Below, piece by piece: positions 9,130 through 17,109 of a DNA stretch of 64,000 nucleotides (position 1 is the stretch's first letter; each line of letters begins with the position of its first letter). The stretch is from assembly GCF_001639065.2 (NCBI RefSeq), contig NZ_LQXO02000022.1:124001-188000 (forward strand). Direction: 5' to 3'. Under the pieces are notes generated by a model. It saw only the letters and a list, made by a program, of their open reading frames with translations. It had not been told where the DNA came from and made no database searches. A program made the translations under genes and the position numbers. The DNA is from Vibrio barjaei (GTDB lineage Bacteria; Pseudomonadota; Gammaproteobacteria; Enterobacterales; Vibrionaceae).

Positions 9130-9972
9130 ATGAAATGTAAATATATTGTTTTCCTCGTTGGTTTTCTTAGCCTTGTTGGCTGTAAATCTATTTCCTTGCA
9201 ACAAGCACTTAATAGCAGTAAATCGGAGTTAATTTGCACAGAAGATTTGTGTGAATTAGAAATTGATGATGGTGGGTTATCTCGCATTATTTACTCGTGT
9301 GACCTCCATTCTGGCGGGCTGTTGTCAGAAAACAACTCAACTGAGTTTAGGAATGAAAAATATAGTACAGATTTGAAATGGCTCTTTAGCCCAAAAGAGT
9401 CAGAGTTTCGTTTTCGAGATAACTTAAATGAAGGAGATATCATTGCTCATAGTTCTCAATTTTATAACGTTTATAGTCAGATCGACGTCAAGTCATTAAC
9501 TTTGTTTAAGTTTCGTTGTGAGAGTTTGGCAAAAAAAGAGGCCGAGCGAAAAAGACTGGAAGTAGAACTACGTAAGCAACGCGAACAGGCCAAGGTTGAA
9601 GCACAAACAAATAAACTGAGAGAATTAGGACGATCGAACAAAGCTAGGTATATATACAATAAGCCATTAGATTTGATAGACCTCCCCATAAACTCAGAGA
9701 TTTTGTCAAATCCTAGAACTATTTTTCTATCCGAATTCGCAGATACTTACGTAATCGAAAGGAAATTATTCGGTGATACTTATGTCGCAAAAGTTTCGGC
9801 AAAAGGCTACTTTCCCGACCAAATGAACATTATCGTGGTATCAGAGAAGCCTTTGTATCAGGGGGTTAGATTAAAAAACTTCTATGGTATATATACAGGT
9901 GTTGTTGACTACTCTGGAAAATATATGTCTTTAGAGCAAGGTGTGAGAGTAGAGGTGGTTGAATACAAGTAA
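9130..9972 (+). CDS. Lipoprotein of unknown function with coiled-coil segment
   Basis: The 280-residue product has a short signal with the lipobox LVGC and lipidated Cys18, followed by Lys, which favours the outer membrane. A small Cys-rich stretch (CTEDLCELE, then CDLHSG) follows near residue 38. Residues about 134-165 are Lys/Glu/Arg-rich (AKKEAERKRLEVELRKQREQ) and should form a charged coiled coil. The C-terminal third is beta-rich, with FADTYVIERKLFGDTYVAK and GVRLKNFYGIYTG. I do not recognise a family. ATG 9130 is preferred over the TTG at 9124 because the signal peptide begins there. It is cargo of the Tn7-like element, probably co-transcribed with the gene at 8712. Confidence 0.65.
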   Translation: MKCKYIVFLVGFLSLVGCKSISLQQALNSSKSELICTEDLCELEIDDGGLSRIIYSCDLHSGGLLSENNSTEFRNEKYSTDLKWLFSPKESEFRFRDNLNEGDIIAHSSQFYNVYSQIDVKSLTLFKFRCESLAKKEAERKRLEVELRKQREQAKVEAQTNKLRELGRSNKARYIYNKPLDLIDLPINSEILSNPRTIFLSEFADTYVIERKLFGDTYVAKVSAKGYFPDQMNIIVVSEKPLYQGVRLKNFYGIYTGVVDYSGKYMSLEQGVRVEVVEYK

Positions 9973-10240
9973 GCTACAAATAAGGATTAAGCGCTACACA
10001 GCCAGCGTTAAATCCAGAGTATTGAACAAGTCCGAACCTCATAAGTAAATTGTGCGATCTGCTCTAGAAGGGTGGCGGCCTTGGCGTTTTTCTCAAGGGC
10101 GAGTAGGCTTCTCCGTAAGGCGGAGGTTTCGACAAGTCATCCGTTGCATTCTGCACGTCAGTTTTGCTATTTGCCATACCTTTAGTTATTCATGACTTGC
10201 TAAGGTAAGGTTTTTCGAAACTCATTTATGTCCAAAAGTG
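9973..10240. other. Element tail with a short proline-rich frame
   Basis: No established gene was found. On the minus strand an ATG at 10177 opens a 37-residue frame ending TAG at 10064, whose product includes KPPPYGEAYSPLRKTPR. An AAGG lies only one base before the ATG, so translation is doubtful. The composition is distinctive enough to record. Confidence 0.3.
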
Positions 10241-10313
10241 AGTTTCAAACTTTGTTGTCACAATCTGTTTGGATAGCAACGATGATGGAGTCAAAGTTTC
10301 GATCTTTGTTGTC
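10241..10313 (-). repeat. TnsB-like binding repeats, far end
   Basis: Two inverted 19-base sites lie at 10241-10259 and 10295-10313, sharing GTTT-n-nnnCTTTGTTGTC. A degenerate third lies at about 10215-10232 (CGAAACTCATTTATGTCC). The 54-base gap between the two clear sites fits the looser arrangement of a Tn7 left end. Confidence 0.7.
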
Positions 10314-10415
10314 ACTTCTTGGCTGTTACATCAGGTAGTAATCAGCCCTGTTTAGGAGAAAAGTTCTTATCTTTTTTGCATCTTAAGAAAATTAATTGTT
10401 ATGTCCTCAAAATAA

Positions 10416-10439
10416 AAGCCTCCGTATAAACAGAGGCTT
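10416..10439 (-). terminator. Terminator of the alpha-glucoside PTS operon
   Basis: Read on the minus strand, AAGCCTC pairs with GAGGCTT around a 10-base loop, and TTTTATTTT follows. It lies 28 bases past the stop of the PTS gene. Confidence 0.8.
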
Positions 10440-10466
10440 AGTAGAAGTATAAAAATAGTAGGGAAG

Positions 10467-12020
10467 TTAGGCTTGAATGAGTTGGCTCATCTCTTCTCTA
10501 ACTTGTGGTACGGTCAAGCCAACAATAATTTGGAAACTCTCTCCATTACGAACCACGTTAACAGCACCTTGTTGTTGGAAATAGGATGTTGGTTGAACCA
10601 ACTCAGCGTTTTTGACTTTCACACGTAATCGGGTAGCACAGTTAGTTAGTAACTCGATATTGTCGCGCCCACCTAAGCCTTCAATGAATGCATTGGCTTG
10701 GCCGTCTTCGCTACCGTTTACGGTATTTCCTTTTTGTGATGCACGATACTCTGCCTTAGACACAAATTTCACTTCCGCATCATCGCGCCCAGGAGTCATT
10801 AAGTTGTACTTCAGAATAATTGCACGGAAGCTGAAGAAATATATAGCGGTGAAAGTGAGACCTAGTGCTATTTGAATCACATACGTACCCATGTGGTTTG
10901 CACCTAATGGCAGCCAGTTCTGGAAAACAAAGTCGATTAATCCAGTTTGGAAGTTACCTGATACGCCAAGCATAAAGGCAAGTGTCGCCATTGTTGCTGA
11001 AAGCAGTGCATGTAAAACAAATAAAGCAGGCGCAATAAATAGGAATGTGAACTCAATAGGTTCGGTAATCCCGGTTAGAATTGCGGTAATGGCTGCACCT
11101 AGAACAAGTCCTAGTACCATCTTCTTCTTTTCTGGTTTCGCGGTTGAGTAAAGGGCTAGTGCGATACCTGTACATCCAAACACTTTGCCCATACCAGTTA
11201 ACATGAGGCCGCCCTGAGGGAATTGTTCAGTTAAGGGTGCGCTGCTTTCTGCAAATTGTTGAATGTGCTGGATCCAGTAAGCAACAGTACCGCCATCAAC
11301 CGCAACTGGACCATAAAATACAGGGCCATAAACAAAGTGATGCAAACCAGTAGGGATCAATAGACGCTCAAGAAGAGTAAATGCCCAAACACCAAACGAA
11401 CCCGAGTTGACTAAGAACGTCTGTAGACCGTTGATACCGCCTTGGATAGTCGGCCATACAAAGCATGTGATAACAGCAAGTGCAACCATCATAGGGAAGC
11501 TGATAATAACTACTAATGGTGTGCCATTGAATACAGAAGCCCAGTCCGGTAGTTTACGGTCAAAGTATTTGTTATGAACCCAAACCGATACACTCGCGAT
11601 AACGATCGCACCTAAAAGGTTGGTATCCAGTGTTAAGATACCGCCAATTTCAGTTAGACCACGCTCACCTGCAATATAATTGACGCCAAGATCGGTGCCC
11701 CAAAATTGTAGAATTCCACCAATAACGTAGTTAAAAGTGATGTAAGAGACGAGGGTGGCAAGTACCGCACGACCGGACGCTGATTTTGCTAGCGCGATAG
11801 GTAAGCCAACTGCAAAAATAAGAGACATATTTTTGAAAACAGCTAATGACGCTTGCAGCAAAATGGTGGAAACACTGTGCCATGTTGAACCAGGAACTGC
11901 CCAAGGGAACAGATCTTGGTTTAGGAGCATAACGGTAAATCCAAGCAGCATACCTGCCGCAGGGAATAGCAAAACAGGGACAAACATGGCTGCCCCAAAT
12001 CTTTGTATCATGTCTTTCAT
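10467..12020 (-). CDS. PTS alpha-glucoside transporter EIICB
   Basis: This 517-residue inner membrane permease has an N-terminal EIIC domain of the glucose/alpha-glucoside family (about residues 1-410). It shows RFGAAMFVPVLLFPAAG at the start, LIPTGLHHFVYGPVFYGP near 230, and the conserved ITEPIEFTFLFIAP near 310. The C-terminal EIIB domain carries the phosphorylated Cys in LLTNCATRLRV near residue 462. There is no EIIA, as in AglA, MalX and GlvCB, which borrow EIIA from the glucose system. The operon with the GH4 6-phospho-alpha-glucosidase just upstream suggests import of maltose-like alpha-glucosides as 6-phosphates. The family cannot be resolved between AglA and GlvC names. Confidence 0.9.
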   Translation of the reverse strand: MKDMIQRFGAAMFVPVLLFPAAGMLLGFTVMLLNQDLFPWAVPGSTWHSVSTILLQASLAVFKNMSLIFAVGLPIALAKSASGRAVLATLVSYITFNYVIGGILQFWGTDLGVNYIAGERGLTEIGGILTLDTNLLGAIVIASVSVWVHNKYFDRKLPDWASVFNGTPLVVIISFPMMVALAVITCFVWPTIQGGINGLQTFLVNSGSFGVWAFTLLERLLIPTGLHHFVYGPVFYGPVAVDGGTVAYWIQHIQQFAESSAPLTEQFPQGGLMLTGMGKVFGCTGIALALYSTAKPEKKKMVLGLVLGAAITAILTGITEPIEFTFLFIAPALFVLHALLSATMATLAFMLGVSGNFQTGLIDFVFQNWLPLGANHMGTYVIQIALGLTFTAIYFFSFRAIILKYNLMTPGRDDAEVKFVSKAEYRASQKGNTVNGSEDGQANAFIEGLGGRDNIELLTNCATRLRVKVKNAELVQPTSYFQQQGAVNVVRNGESFQIIVGLTVPQVREEMSQLIQA

Positions 12021-12077
12021 AGTGACCTCAAAAGTGCCTCTAAGCAGAAGTTCCTTCCTGCTCAGAGGCGGTTCAAG

Positions 12078-13406
12078 TTATTGGGAAAATTGTGGCAAAT
12101 AGTTTTTATTTTCTTCTAGAAGATCGTTAACGATAGCTTTAGCTTTAGGGACATTGACAACGGTACGGTTGAGAGTTAACGCATTGATTAATTTCTGTCT
12201 ATTACCTTCATACCATGCATCTACGACTAATTTTTCGTATCCTAACTGACTTTCAATCATGGCCTTCTGGAATGTTGGAATGGTGCCAACTGCAAACGCT
12301 TTAGGGCCGTCATTAGTTAGGGCACAAGGCACCTCAACCATGGCATCATCCTGAAGATTTGAAATCGCGCCATTGTTTGGCACGATGACCAAATAAGTGT
12401 CGCCCATGTTGTATGCTAGGGATGCAGCGACTCGAACCATATAGCGCCCATGAATGTCAGCGTGTAAGGTTTCATTAGCGGTTGTCCCAGCATCAATAAT
12501 GCGTTGGTTTAACTCAAATACTCTCTTTTCACGACCGTTGATCACTTGGCGTGCTCGAGTGTTGTTGATCTGCTCTTTTACGACCATTTTTTCTGGATAC
12601 AAGTAGTACTGGAGATAGGTATTTGGCAGATACTCTGGGTTATCCTCAAGCATCGTTTTCATATTTTGGAATGTGGCTTGCCATGACGGGTCATCAGCAA
12701 TTTCAGGATCAACGGCACTAATTCCTTTGTGTAGGATAATGTTCTTGATCTCATCCGTCAGATCTTGGCCTTGTTTATTTTTGATCTTGGTAAACCAACC
12801 ATAGTGGTTTAGGCCAAAGTACTCAGGTACTAGATCCCAGAACTCACAACCTAATAGGTTTGCGTAACTCACCATGATAGCGGCTGGCATATCGCAAATA
12901 TTCAGGATGCGCTTATCATCTGGGAATTCACGGTTAAGTGCTTCTGCAACAATCGCTGCTGGATTGGTGTAATTAAGGATCCATGCTTCTTTTGAGTACG
13001 AGCGGATATCGTTAACCAACTCAATCATGTCACCAATAGAACGAAGGCCGTAAGCCATACCGCCAGCACCGCATGTCTCTTGACCGACACAACCGTGACT
13101 AAGCGGAATTTGCTCGTCTCGTTCGCGCCCTTCTAAGCCGCCAGTACGAATCTGAATAAAGAAGAAATCTGAGTTTGAGAATGCGACACTTTTATCTGTT
13201 GTGTAAATGAATTCTTCAACTTCCGGATAGTGCTCTTTAAATAGAATCTCTGTCGCTTTGGCATTTGATTCTTGGCGCTCAGCATCAATGTCATAGAAAA
13301 CAACGCGCTTTAAAGGAAAGGTATCTTTTTCTGCGATTAGGCTGTTCATCATACCCAGCGTGTAGGTACTGCCTGCGCCAACAACGGTTAGGTTTTGCTT
13401 GTTCAT
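12078..13406 (-). CDS. 6-phospho-alpha-glucosidase, GH4 family
   Basis: The enzyme splits alpha-glucoside 6-phosphates delivered by the PTS permease, using NAD+ and a divalent metal in the redox-elimination mechanism of GH4. The N-terminus MNKQNLTVVGAGSTYTLGM is the dinucleotide-binding loop. The metal-site Cys is in LNICDMPAAI near residue 170, and FGLNHYGWFTK near 200 is a family landmark. From ATG 13406 it has 442 residues, close to GlvA/AglB. The longer TTG-type start at 13439 adds 11 residues without family support, while AGGA sits 7 bases before 13406. First gene of the operon; the PTS gene follows after 57 bases. Confidence 0.92.
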   Translation of the reverse strand: MNKQNLTVVGAGSTYTLGMMNSLIAEKDTFPLKRVVFYDIDAERQESNAKATEILFKEHYPEVEEFIYTTDKSVAFSNSDFFFIQIRTGGLEGRERDEQIPLSHGCVGQETCGAGGMAYGLRSIGDMIELVNDIRSYSKEAWILNYTNPAAIVAEALNREFPDDKRILNICDMPAAIMVSYANLLGCEFWDLVPEYFGLNHYGWFTKIKNKQGQDLTDEIKNIILHKGISAVDPEIADDPSWQATFQNMKTMLEDNPEYLPNTYLQYYLYPEKMVVKEQINNTRARQVINGREKRVFELNQRIIDAGTTANETLHADIHGRYMVRVAASLAYNMGDTYLVIVPNNGAISNLQDDAMVEVPCALTNDGPKAFAVGTIPTFQKAMIESQLGYEKLVVDAWYEGNRQKLINALTLNRTVVNVPKAKAIVNDLLEENKNYLPQFSQ

Positions 13407-13439
13407 CGAAATGTCCTGATGTTTATCTTGATGGCACAA

Positions 13440-13542
13440 AAGTATCTTAAAAGTATTATATCGAGCAATACATATAGGATACTTTGAGTGTAAATTATAA
13501 TATCCTTCACATTAATAGAGCTAAAAAGTATTTTAAATGTAT
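13440..13542. promoter_or_regulatory. Operator pair between the alpha-glucoside operon and its GntR gene
   Basis: Two 17-base direct repeats agree at 15 of 17 positions: AAGTATCTTAAAAGTAT (13440-13456) and AAGTATTTTAAATGTAT (13526-13542). An inverted half site, GGATACTTTG, lies at about 13478-13487. They flank the divergent promoters, as expected for sites of the adjacent GntR regulator. Confidence 0.65.
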
Positions 13543-13590
13543 CGTTGATCACAGTTTACTTTTATCATGCATGAAGATTAAGGAGATGAG

Positions 13591-14298
13591 ATGAGTAAAC
13601 CTAGATACTTGCAGATAGCTGATACTTTGATTGAAAAGATCAGTAATGGTGAACTGTCAGCAGGCTCTATTTTGCCAACTGAAGGCGAGCTGCAAAAAGA
13701 GTTTGATGTAAGCCGAGTGACTATTCGTAAAGCAATGCAACTGCTGGTGGATAAAGATTTATTGTTTCGCCAAAGGGGCAGCGGTACTTATGTTAAAGCG
13801 CCTAAGGCGCAACATAATGCTCTACAGTTGAGCGGTTTCGTAGAAGAGGTTTCAGCACAAGGCAAGACGCCAAGCTCGAAGATAATTACGTTCGAGCTTA
13901 TTGAATGCAATGAGCTAGTGGCAGGTAAGCTCGACGTTTCTATTGGAGAAGAGGTGTATTCAATCCGTCGTTTACGAATGATAGATGATGAACCTGAAGT
14001 GCTAGAACACACGTATTTACCCGTTTCTCTATTTCCTGATCTCAGTATTAAAGCCATGCGCAGCTCCAAATACGACTACATAGAAAAGACGAAAGGACTA
14101 AAAATCAAACTTTCTCGTCAATCGATCAAGCCCGAAATATTGGATAAAAAAACCGCTGACGAACTCAATATGGATATGGCCGATCCGATTATTCGCGTCG
14201 ATTCTGTTGGTGAGCTAGAAAGTGGTATCGTGTTTGAGTATACGGTGCACTATTTTAGAGTAAACCAATACAGCTTTGACTATATAGCCTATCGGTAA
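13591..14298 (+). CDS. GntR/HutC-type regulator with UTRA domain
   Basis: This 235-residue protein has a winged HTH in the first 70 residues (LIEKISNGELSAGSILPTE, SRVTIRKAMQLLVDKDLL, RQRGSGTYV). A UTRA effector domain follows at about 85-230, with SGFVEEVSAQGKTPSSKI and SIRRLRMIDDEPEVLEHTYLP. UTRA domains bind sugar phosphates. It diverges from the alpha-glucoside operon and faces the paired operator repeats, so it probably represses that operon until alpha-glucoside 6-phosphate appears. The ATG at 13591 is preceded by AAGGAGATGAG. Confidence 0.9.
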   Translation: MSKPRYLQIADTLIEKISNGELSAGSILPTEGELQKEFDVSRVTIRKAMQLLVDKDLLFRQRGSGTYVKAPKAQHNALQLSGFVEEVSAQGKTPSSKIITFELIECNELVAGKLDVSIGEEVYSIRRLRMIDDEPEVLEHTYLPVSLFPDLSIKAMRSSKYDYIEKTKGLKIKLSRQSIKPEILDKKTADELNMDMADPIIRVDSVGELESGIVFEYTVHYFRVNQYSFDYIAYR

Positions 14299-14461
14299 TT
14301 TAAGAAGCAAATTATGTGGCAGTATTATCAGGAGTGAAGCCCCTTCGGGATATTTAGTTCGCCTAAATAATCAACAGTTATGTCGCTAAATGGCAATTCA
14401 CTAACCATTACTTTGTCTATGATGCCTCTATCAACTTAATAGCGTTCCAGAGGAAGCCATC

Positions 14462-15721
14462 ATGAAAAAAGTGATTATCAATACAAATGTATTTAACGGT
14501 GTCGATAACAAGCTGATAGAGAATGTGTCGATTCTCATTGAAGACAATTTGATAGTGGAGATTGGTGATATTGATCTCTCAGTCGCTGATGAAGTTATTG
14601 ACGCCAAGGGTGGGACAGTGATGCCTGGTCTGATTGATGCCCATGTACATATTACTCTCTCTGCGCCGTTTAATGTTATTGATACCATGACACGTGAGGA
14701 AGTGGCGATTCGCTCTGCCAAGATTTCTGAAGAGATGCTAATGCGTGGATTCACCACCATTCGTGACGTGGCTGGTAATACGCTTGGACTCAAAACCAGT
14801 ATCGATAATGGTTACGCATTAGGACCTCGTATTTTGCCGTCTATGGCGGCTATTTCTCAAACGAGTGGTCATTCTGACTACCGCCAAAACCGAGCTCAAG
14901 AACGCAAAGGTGACCACGAAGATTCACCGATGATGAAGCTGGGAGCGATGAAAGTCGCTGACGGCCGTGCAGAAGTATTAAAAGCAGTACGCGAGCAGTT
15001 GTTTATGGGCGCCTCTCAAATCAAGATTATGGCTGGTGGTGGTGCTTCCTCAACATTCGATCCACTAGATACATTGCAGTTCACGTTGGATGAAATGAAA
15101 GCGGCTGTTGAGGCGGCCTCTGATTATGGAACCTACGTAGCGGCGCACATTCATACCGCAGATGCGATGCGCCGAGCTGCTGAAGCGGGAGTCATGTCTT
15201 TTGAACATGCGACAATCATGGATGACGATATCGCACAAACTATCAAAGAAAAGGGGATTTGGGTTATCCCGTCATACTTCACGTCGTCCTTAATTGCAGA
15301 GCGAAAAATACCGCTGCCAAATGAAGAAACTTATCGCAAAACTGAGCGAGTTGGTAAAGCGATGTTCCACTCTGCTGAACTTATTAAGAAATACGACATT
15401 CAAAACTTGGCATTCGGTACTGATTGTGTGGGTGAAAAAGATGTGCACGCGACTCAACTGAATGAACTTGAAGCTATAGAACAAACGTTCGACACGATAA
15501 CAGCATTGCGTATGGCAACTTCAAACTGTGGGCGCTTGTTTGAGATGTCAACGTACCAACACCCATACCCGCAAGGGAAATTGGGTCAGGTTGTTGAAGG
15601 AGCTTACGCGGATCTATTGGTTATTGATGGTAATCCATTGAATGGCGTGGATTGTGTGGCAAATTGCGATAGACAAAAAATCATCATGAAGGATGGTGTG
15701 GTGTACAAAAACACTCTTTAG
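14462..15721 (+). CDS. Metal-dependent amidohydrolase (imidazolonepropionase/prolidase-like)
   Basis: The 419-residue enzyme shows the amidohydrolase plan. A small N-terminal beta-sandwich is followed by the first metal motif MPGLIDAHVHITLS near residue 60. A Lys in IKIMAGGGASS near 185 may bridge two metals. His ligands occur in VAAHIHTADAMRRAA near 226 and SFEHATIMDDD near 247, and the catalytic Asp in LAFGTDCVG near 323. Bacterial relatives are annotated as Xaa-Pro dipeptidase or organophosphate-type hydrolases. The true substrate is unknown and likely a cyclic or N-acyl dipeptide. AGAGGAAG precedes the ATG. It stands alone, closed by the terminator at 15772. Confidence 0.85.
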   Translation: MKKVIINTNVFNGVDNKLIENVSILIEDNLIVEIGDIDLSVADEVIDAKGGTVMPGLIDAHVHITLSAPFNVIDTMTREEVAIRSAKISEEMLMRGFTTIRDVAGNTLGLKTSIDNGYALGPRILPSMAAISQTSGHSDYRQNRAQERKGDHEDSPMMKLGAMKVADGRAEVLKAVREQLFMGASQIKIMAGGGASSTFDPLDTLQFTLDEMKAAVEAASDYGTYVAAHIHTADAMRRAAEAGVMSFEHATIMDDDIAQTIKEKGIWVIPSYFTSSLIAERKIPLPNEETYRKTERVGKAMFHSAELIKKYDIQNLAFGTDCVGEKDVHATQLNELEAIEQTFDTITALRMATSNCGRLFEMSTYQHPYPQGKLGQVVEGAYADLLVIDGNPLNGVDCVANCDRQKIIMKDGVVYKNTL

Positions 15722-15771
15722 CTTCATGAGAGTGGGACTTTCTTCAATGTAAAACAACGAGAAAATATACA

Positions 15772-15808
15772 AAAAAGGGCAGTGAAGTCATTATTCATTG
15801 CCCTTTTT
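15772..15808. terminator. Bidirectional terminator between the amidohydrolase and rpmJ2
   Basis: AAAAAGGGCA pairs with TGCCCTTTTT around a 17-base loop. T runs on both strands let it serve the convergent genes. Confidence 0.8.
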
Positions 15809-15826
15809 ATTACCGATAACTTGCAG

Positions 15827-15970
15827 TCAGGCTTTCTTCTTCACTTTTCCTTGAACCGCTTTAAATCTTGGGTTGGATTTGCATATTACATAGATGCGAC
15901 CGCGACGTTTAACGACTTGGCAATCATGGTGGCGCTGTTTAGCACTTTTGAGCGAGCTAAGTACTTTCAT
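15827..15970 (-). CDS. rpmJ: 50S ribosomal protein L36, zinc-free type B
   Basis: The 47-residue product starts [20 protein letters not shown] and ends GKVKKKA. It matches YkgO-type L36, which is longer than the housekeeping 37-residue form and lacks the full zinc-binding CCHC set. It lies 9 bases after the L31B gene on the same strand, and the two form the classical zinc-starvation operon that replaces zinc-containing ribosomal proteins. It is expected to be controlled by the Zur-like box at 16250. The gene is too short for most length cut-offs. Confidence 0.93.
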   Translation of the reverse strand: MKVLSSLKSAKQRHHDCQVVKRRGRIYVICKSNPRFKAVQGKVKKKA

Positions 15971-15979
15971 TTGTGTTCC

Positions 15980-16237
15980 TTACTTGTTGGCAGCGACATG
16001 ACCGAAGCGACGATTGAAATTAGCCACTCGTCCTTCTTTATGAATAACTCTTTGTTTTCCTGTGTAATAAGGATGTGATTCCGATGACACTTCAATAGTC
16101 ATGTACGGATAGGTTTTGCCATCCTTCCACTCGATAGTGCGGTCTGTTTCCAGCGTTGAGCCAACGATAAAGTACTTGTCTACGCTCGTATCGTGAAAAA
16201 CAACCTGGCGATAATTTGGATGAATATTCGGTTTCAT
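15980..16237 (-). CDS. rpmE2: 50S ribosomal protein L31 type B (zinc-free paralogue)
   Basis: From ATG 16237 the 85-residue protein reads [20 protein letters not shown] and ends [17 protein letters not shown]. This is the type B form of L31 without the CxxC zinc ligands. Replacing the zinc-binding L31 during zinc starvation frees zinc for enzymes. A longer frame reaches 16312 but runs through the Zur-like box, so the downstream ATG is right. It is the first gene of the rpmE2-rpmJ2 operon. Confidence 0.95.
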   Translation of the reverse strand: MKPNIHPNYRQVVFHDTSVDKYFIVGSTLETDRTIEWKDGKTYPYMTIEVSSESHPYYTGKQRVIHKEGRVANFNRRFGHVAANK

Positions 16238-16249
16238 AATGTCTCTAAT

Positions 16250-16264
16250 TGTTATGTTATAACA
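16250..16264 (-). promoter_or_regulatory. Zur-like operator of rpmE2-rpmJ2
   Basis: TGTTATGTTATAACA fits the gammaproteobacterial Zur core TGTTATANTATAACA, with GTTAT-N3-ATAAC dyad symmetry. It sits 13 bases upstream of the rpmE2 start codon, where binding of zinc-loaded Zur would block transcription. Confidence 0.75.
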
Positions 16265-16361
16265 TTGCAAATAATAATCGTTATCGAATGAAGAAAGCAA
16301 CAGAAATTTCAATGGTGGTTTGTATGATGACTAATCCATAACAAAGTTACGGTTGTTATTT

Positions 16362-16382
16362 AAATGATAATCAATATCATTT
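16362..16382 (+). promoter_or_regulatory. Fur-like box before the DUF2753 gene
   Basis: A 21-base dyad, with arms AAATGATA (16362-16369) and TATCATTT (16375-16382), resembles GATAATGATAATCATTATC. It lies about 35 bases before the start at 16417. A weaker AATAATCGTTATCG occurs at 16273-16286 between the two divergent genes. Confidence 0.7.
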
Positions 16383-16416
16383 AAATTCTTAGTATGGAGA
16401 GTTGAAGGTTAGACCG

Positions 16417-16860
16417 ATGGATATGACAAGATGGGAAAGACACACACTGTTAGCCGACGAAGCGGAGAAACAAGGGGAGTTAATGGCCGCGGTCGCCCAT
16501 TACCAAATCGCGCTGTCTGAATCACAGCAGATGAAATTTGATACATCAGACCTTGAAGAGCTGGAAGATCTACTGGCGGTTAAAGTCATGTCTTGTCATA
16601 ACCTTGCAGACTTTTGGCGTGCACAAGGAGACAGTGAGTATGAACTGAAGTACTTACAACTAGCTTCAGAAGAAGTGATGACCTTGTTACCCCAATGTCC
16701 ACGTACTAGCTGTGATAGTTTTATCTCTTCGTTGGGGTGTTGTAAGTCTGCATTGGTCGAATTTCTTAAACGTCATCCCAATCCAAAGGTTGCAAATCAT
16801 ATAGCTGACATGCAAACGACAAATGATTGTGAGTTGATCGTGAAGTTTAAAATTCACTGA
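16417..16860 (+). CDS. DUF2753 family protein
   Basis: This 147-residue soluble protein has no signal peptide. Its N-terminal helical pairs, with RWERHTLLADEAEKQGELMAA and VAHYQIALSESQQ, look like a tetratricopeptide-type repeat. Cys-rich segments follow (LLPQCPRTSCDSF, SLGCCKS). The pattern fits the Vibrio family DUF2753, whose function is not known. Start choice: a TTG at 16402 opens the frame, but AAGG at 16405-16408 places ATG 16417 correctly. A Fur-like dyad directly upstream implies induction under iron limitation. Confidence 0.75.
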   Translation: MDMTRWERHTLLADEAEKQGELMAAVAHYQIALSESQQMKFDTSDLEELEDLLAVKVMSCHNLADFWRAQGDSEYELKYLQLASEEVMTLLPQCPRTSCDSFISSLGCCKSALVEFLKRHPNPKVANHIADMQTTNDCELIVKFKIH

Positions 16861-17109
16861 TCGGGTTAAGTTGTCTCCCCTATGGTTGTATCTCCTATAT
16901 GCAATTCTCTTTTAATCTTCGGCTACATATGAGATTTGATGATAGTTCGTTGTTATCAATGCAAAGAAACAATGACTTATGAAAATGTATCAGTTTGCCT
17001 GATGGTACGTGTTTTTTGTTGGTCAAAAAAACACCTTATAGTATCCGGCATGAGCAGAGTAAAGGAGTATTCGGCTATTCGCTAACGATTAACGTCAAGG
17101 GGAATTACC

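Larger units (their letters stand above)
8336..10330. mobile_element. Small Tn7-like element at attTn7 without tns genes (left limit approximate)
   Basis: The end next to glmS starts TGTCGGTG at 8336, exactly 25 bases after the glmS stop, where Tn7 inserts. It carries three adjacent TnsB-like sites: GACAACAAAGTTTGCAACT (8344-8362), GACAATAATGATTAGAACT (8364-8382) and GACAATAAAGTGCGAAACT (8385-8403). Closely packed sites of this kind characterise the Tn7 right end, which faces glmS in Tn7. Inverted copies AGTTTCAAACTTTGTTGTC (10241-10259) and AGTTTCGATCTTTGTTGTC (10295-10313), more widely spaced, form the opposite end. The outer tip there is unclear (an ACA at 10328-10330), and I found no copy of the 5 bases 8331-8335 to serve as a target duplication. 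Inside are two genes and two tiny frames, but no tnsABCD genes, so the element is non-autonomous or decayed. Confidence 0.8.

Noticed and set aside
9973..10140. Integron attC site
   Set aside because: The inverted CTCCG/CGGAG and GCGCT pieces lack the paired core sites expected of attC.
10331..10335. TCAGG as the target duplication partner of the bases at 8331-8335
   Set aside because: The five bases AGAGC at 8331-8335 do not match, so no duplication is claimed.
15980..16312. 110-residue version of L31B
   Set aside because: The extra 25 residues run through the Zur-like box and are not found in the family.
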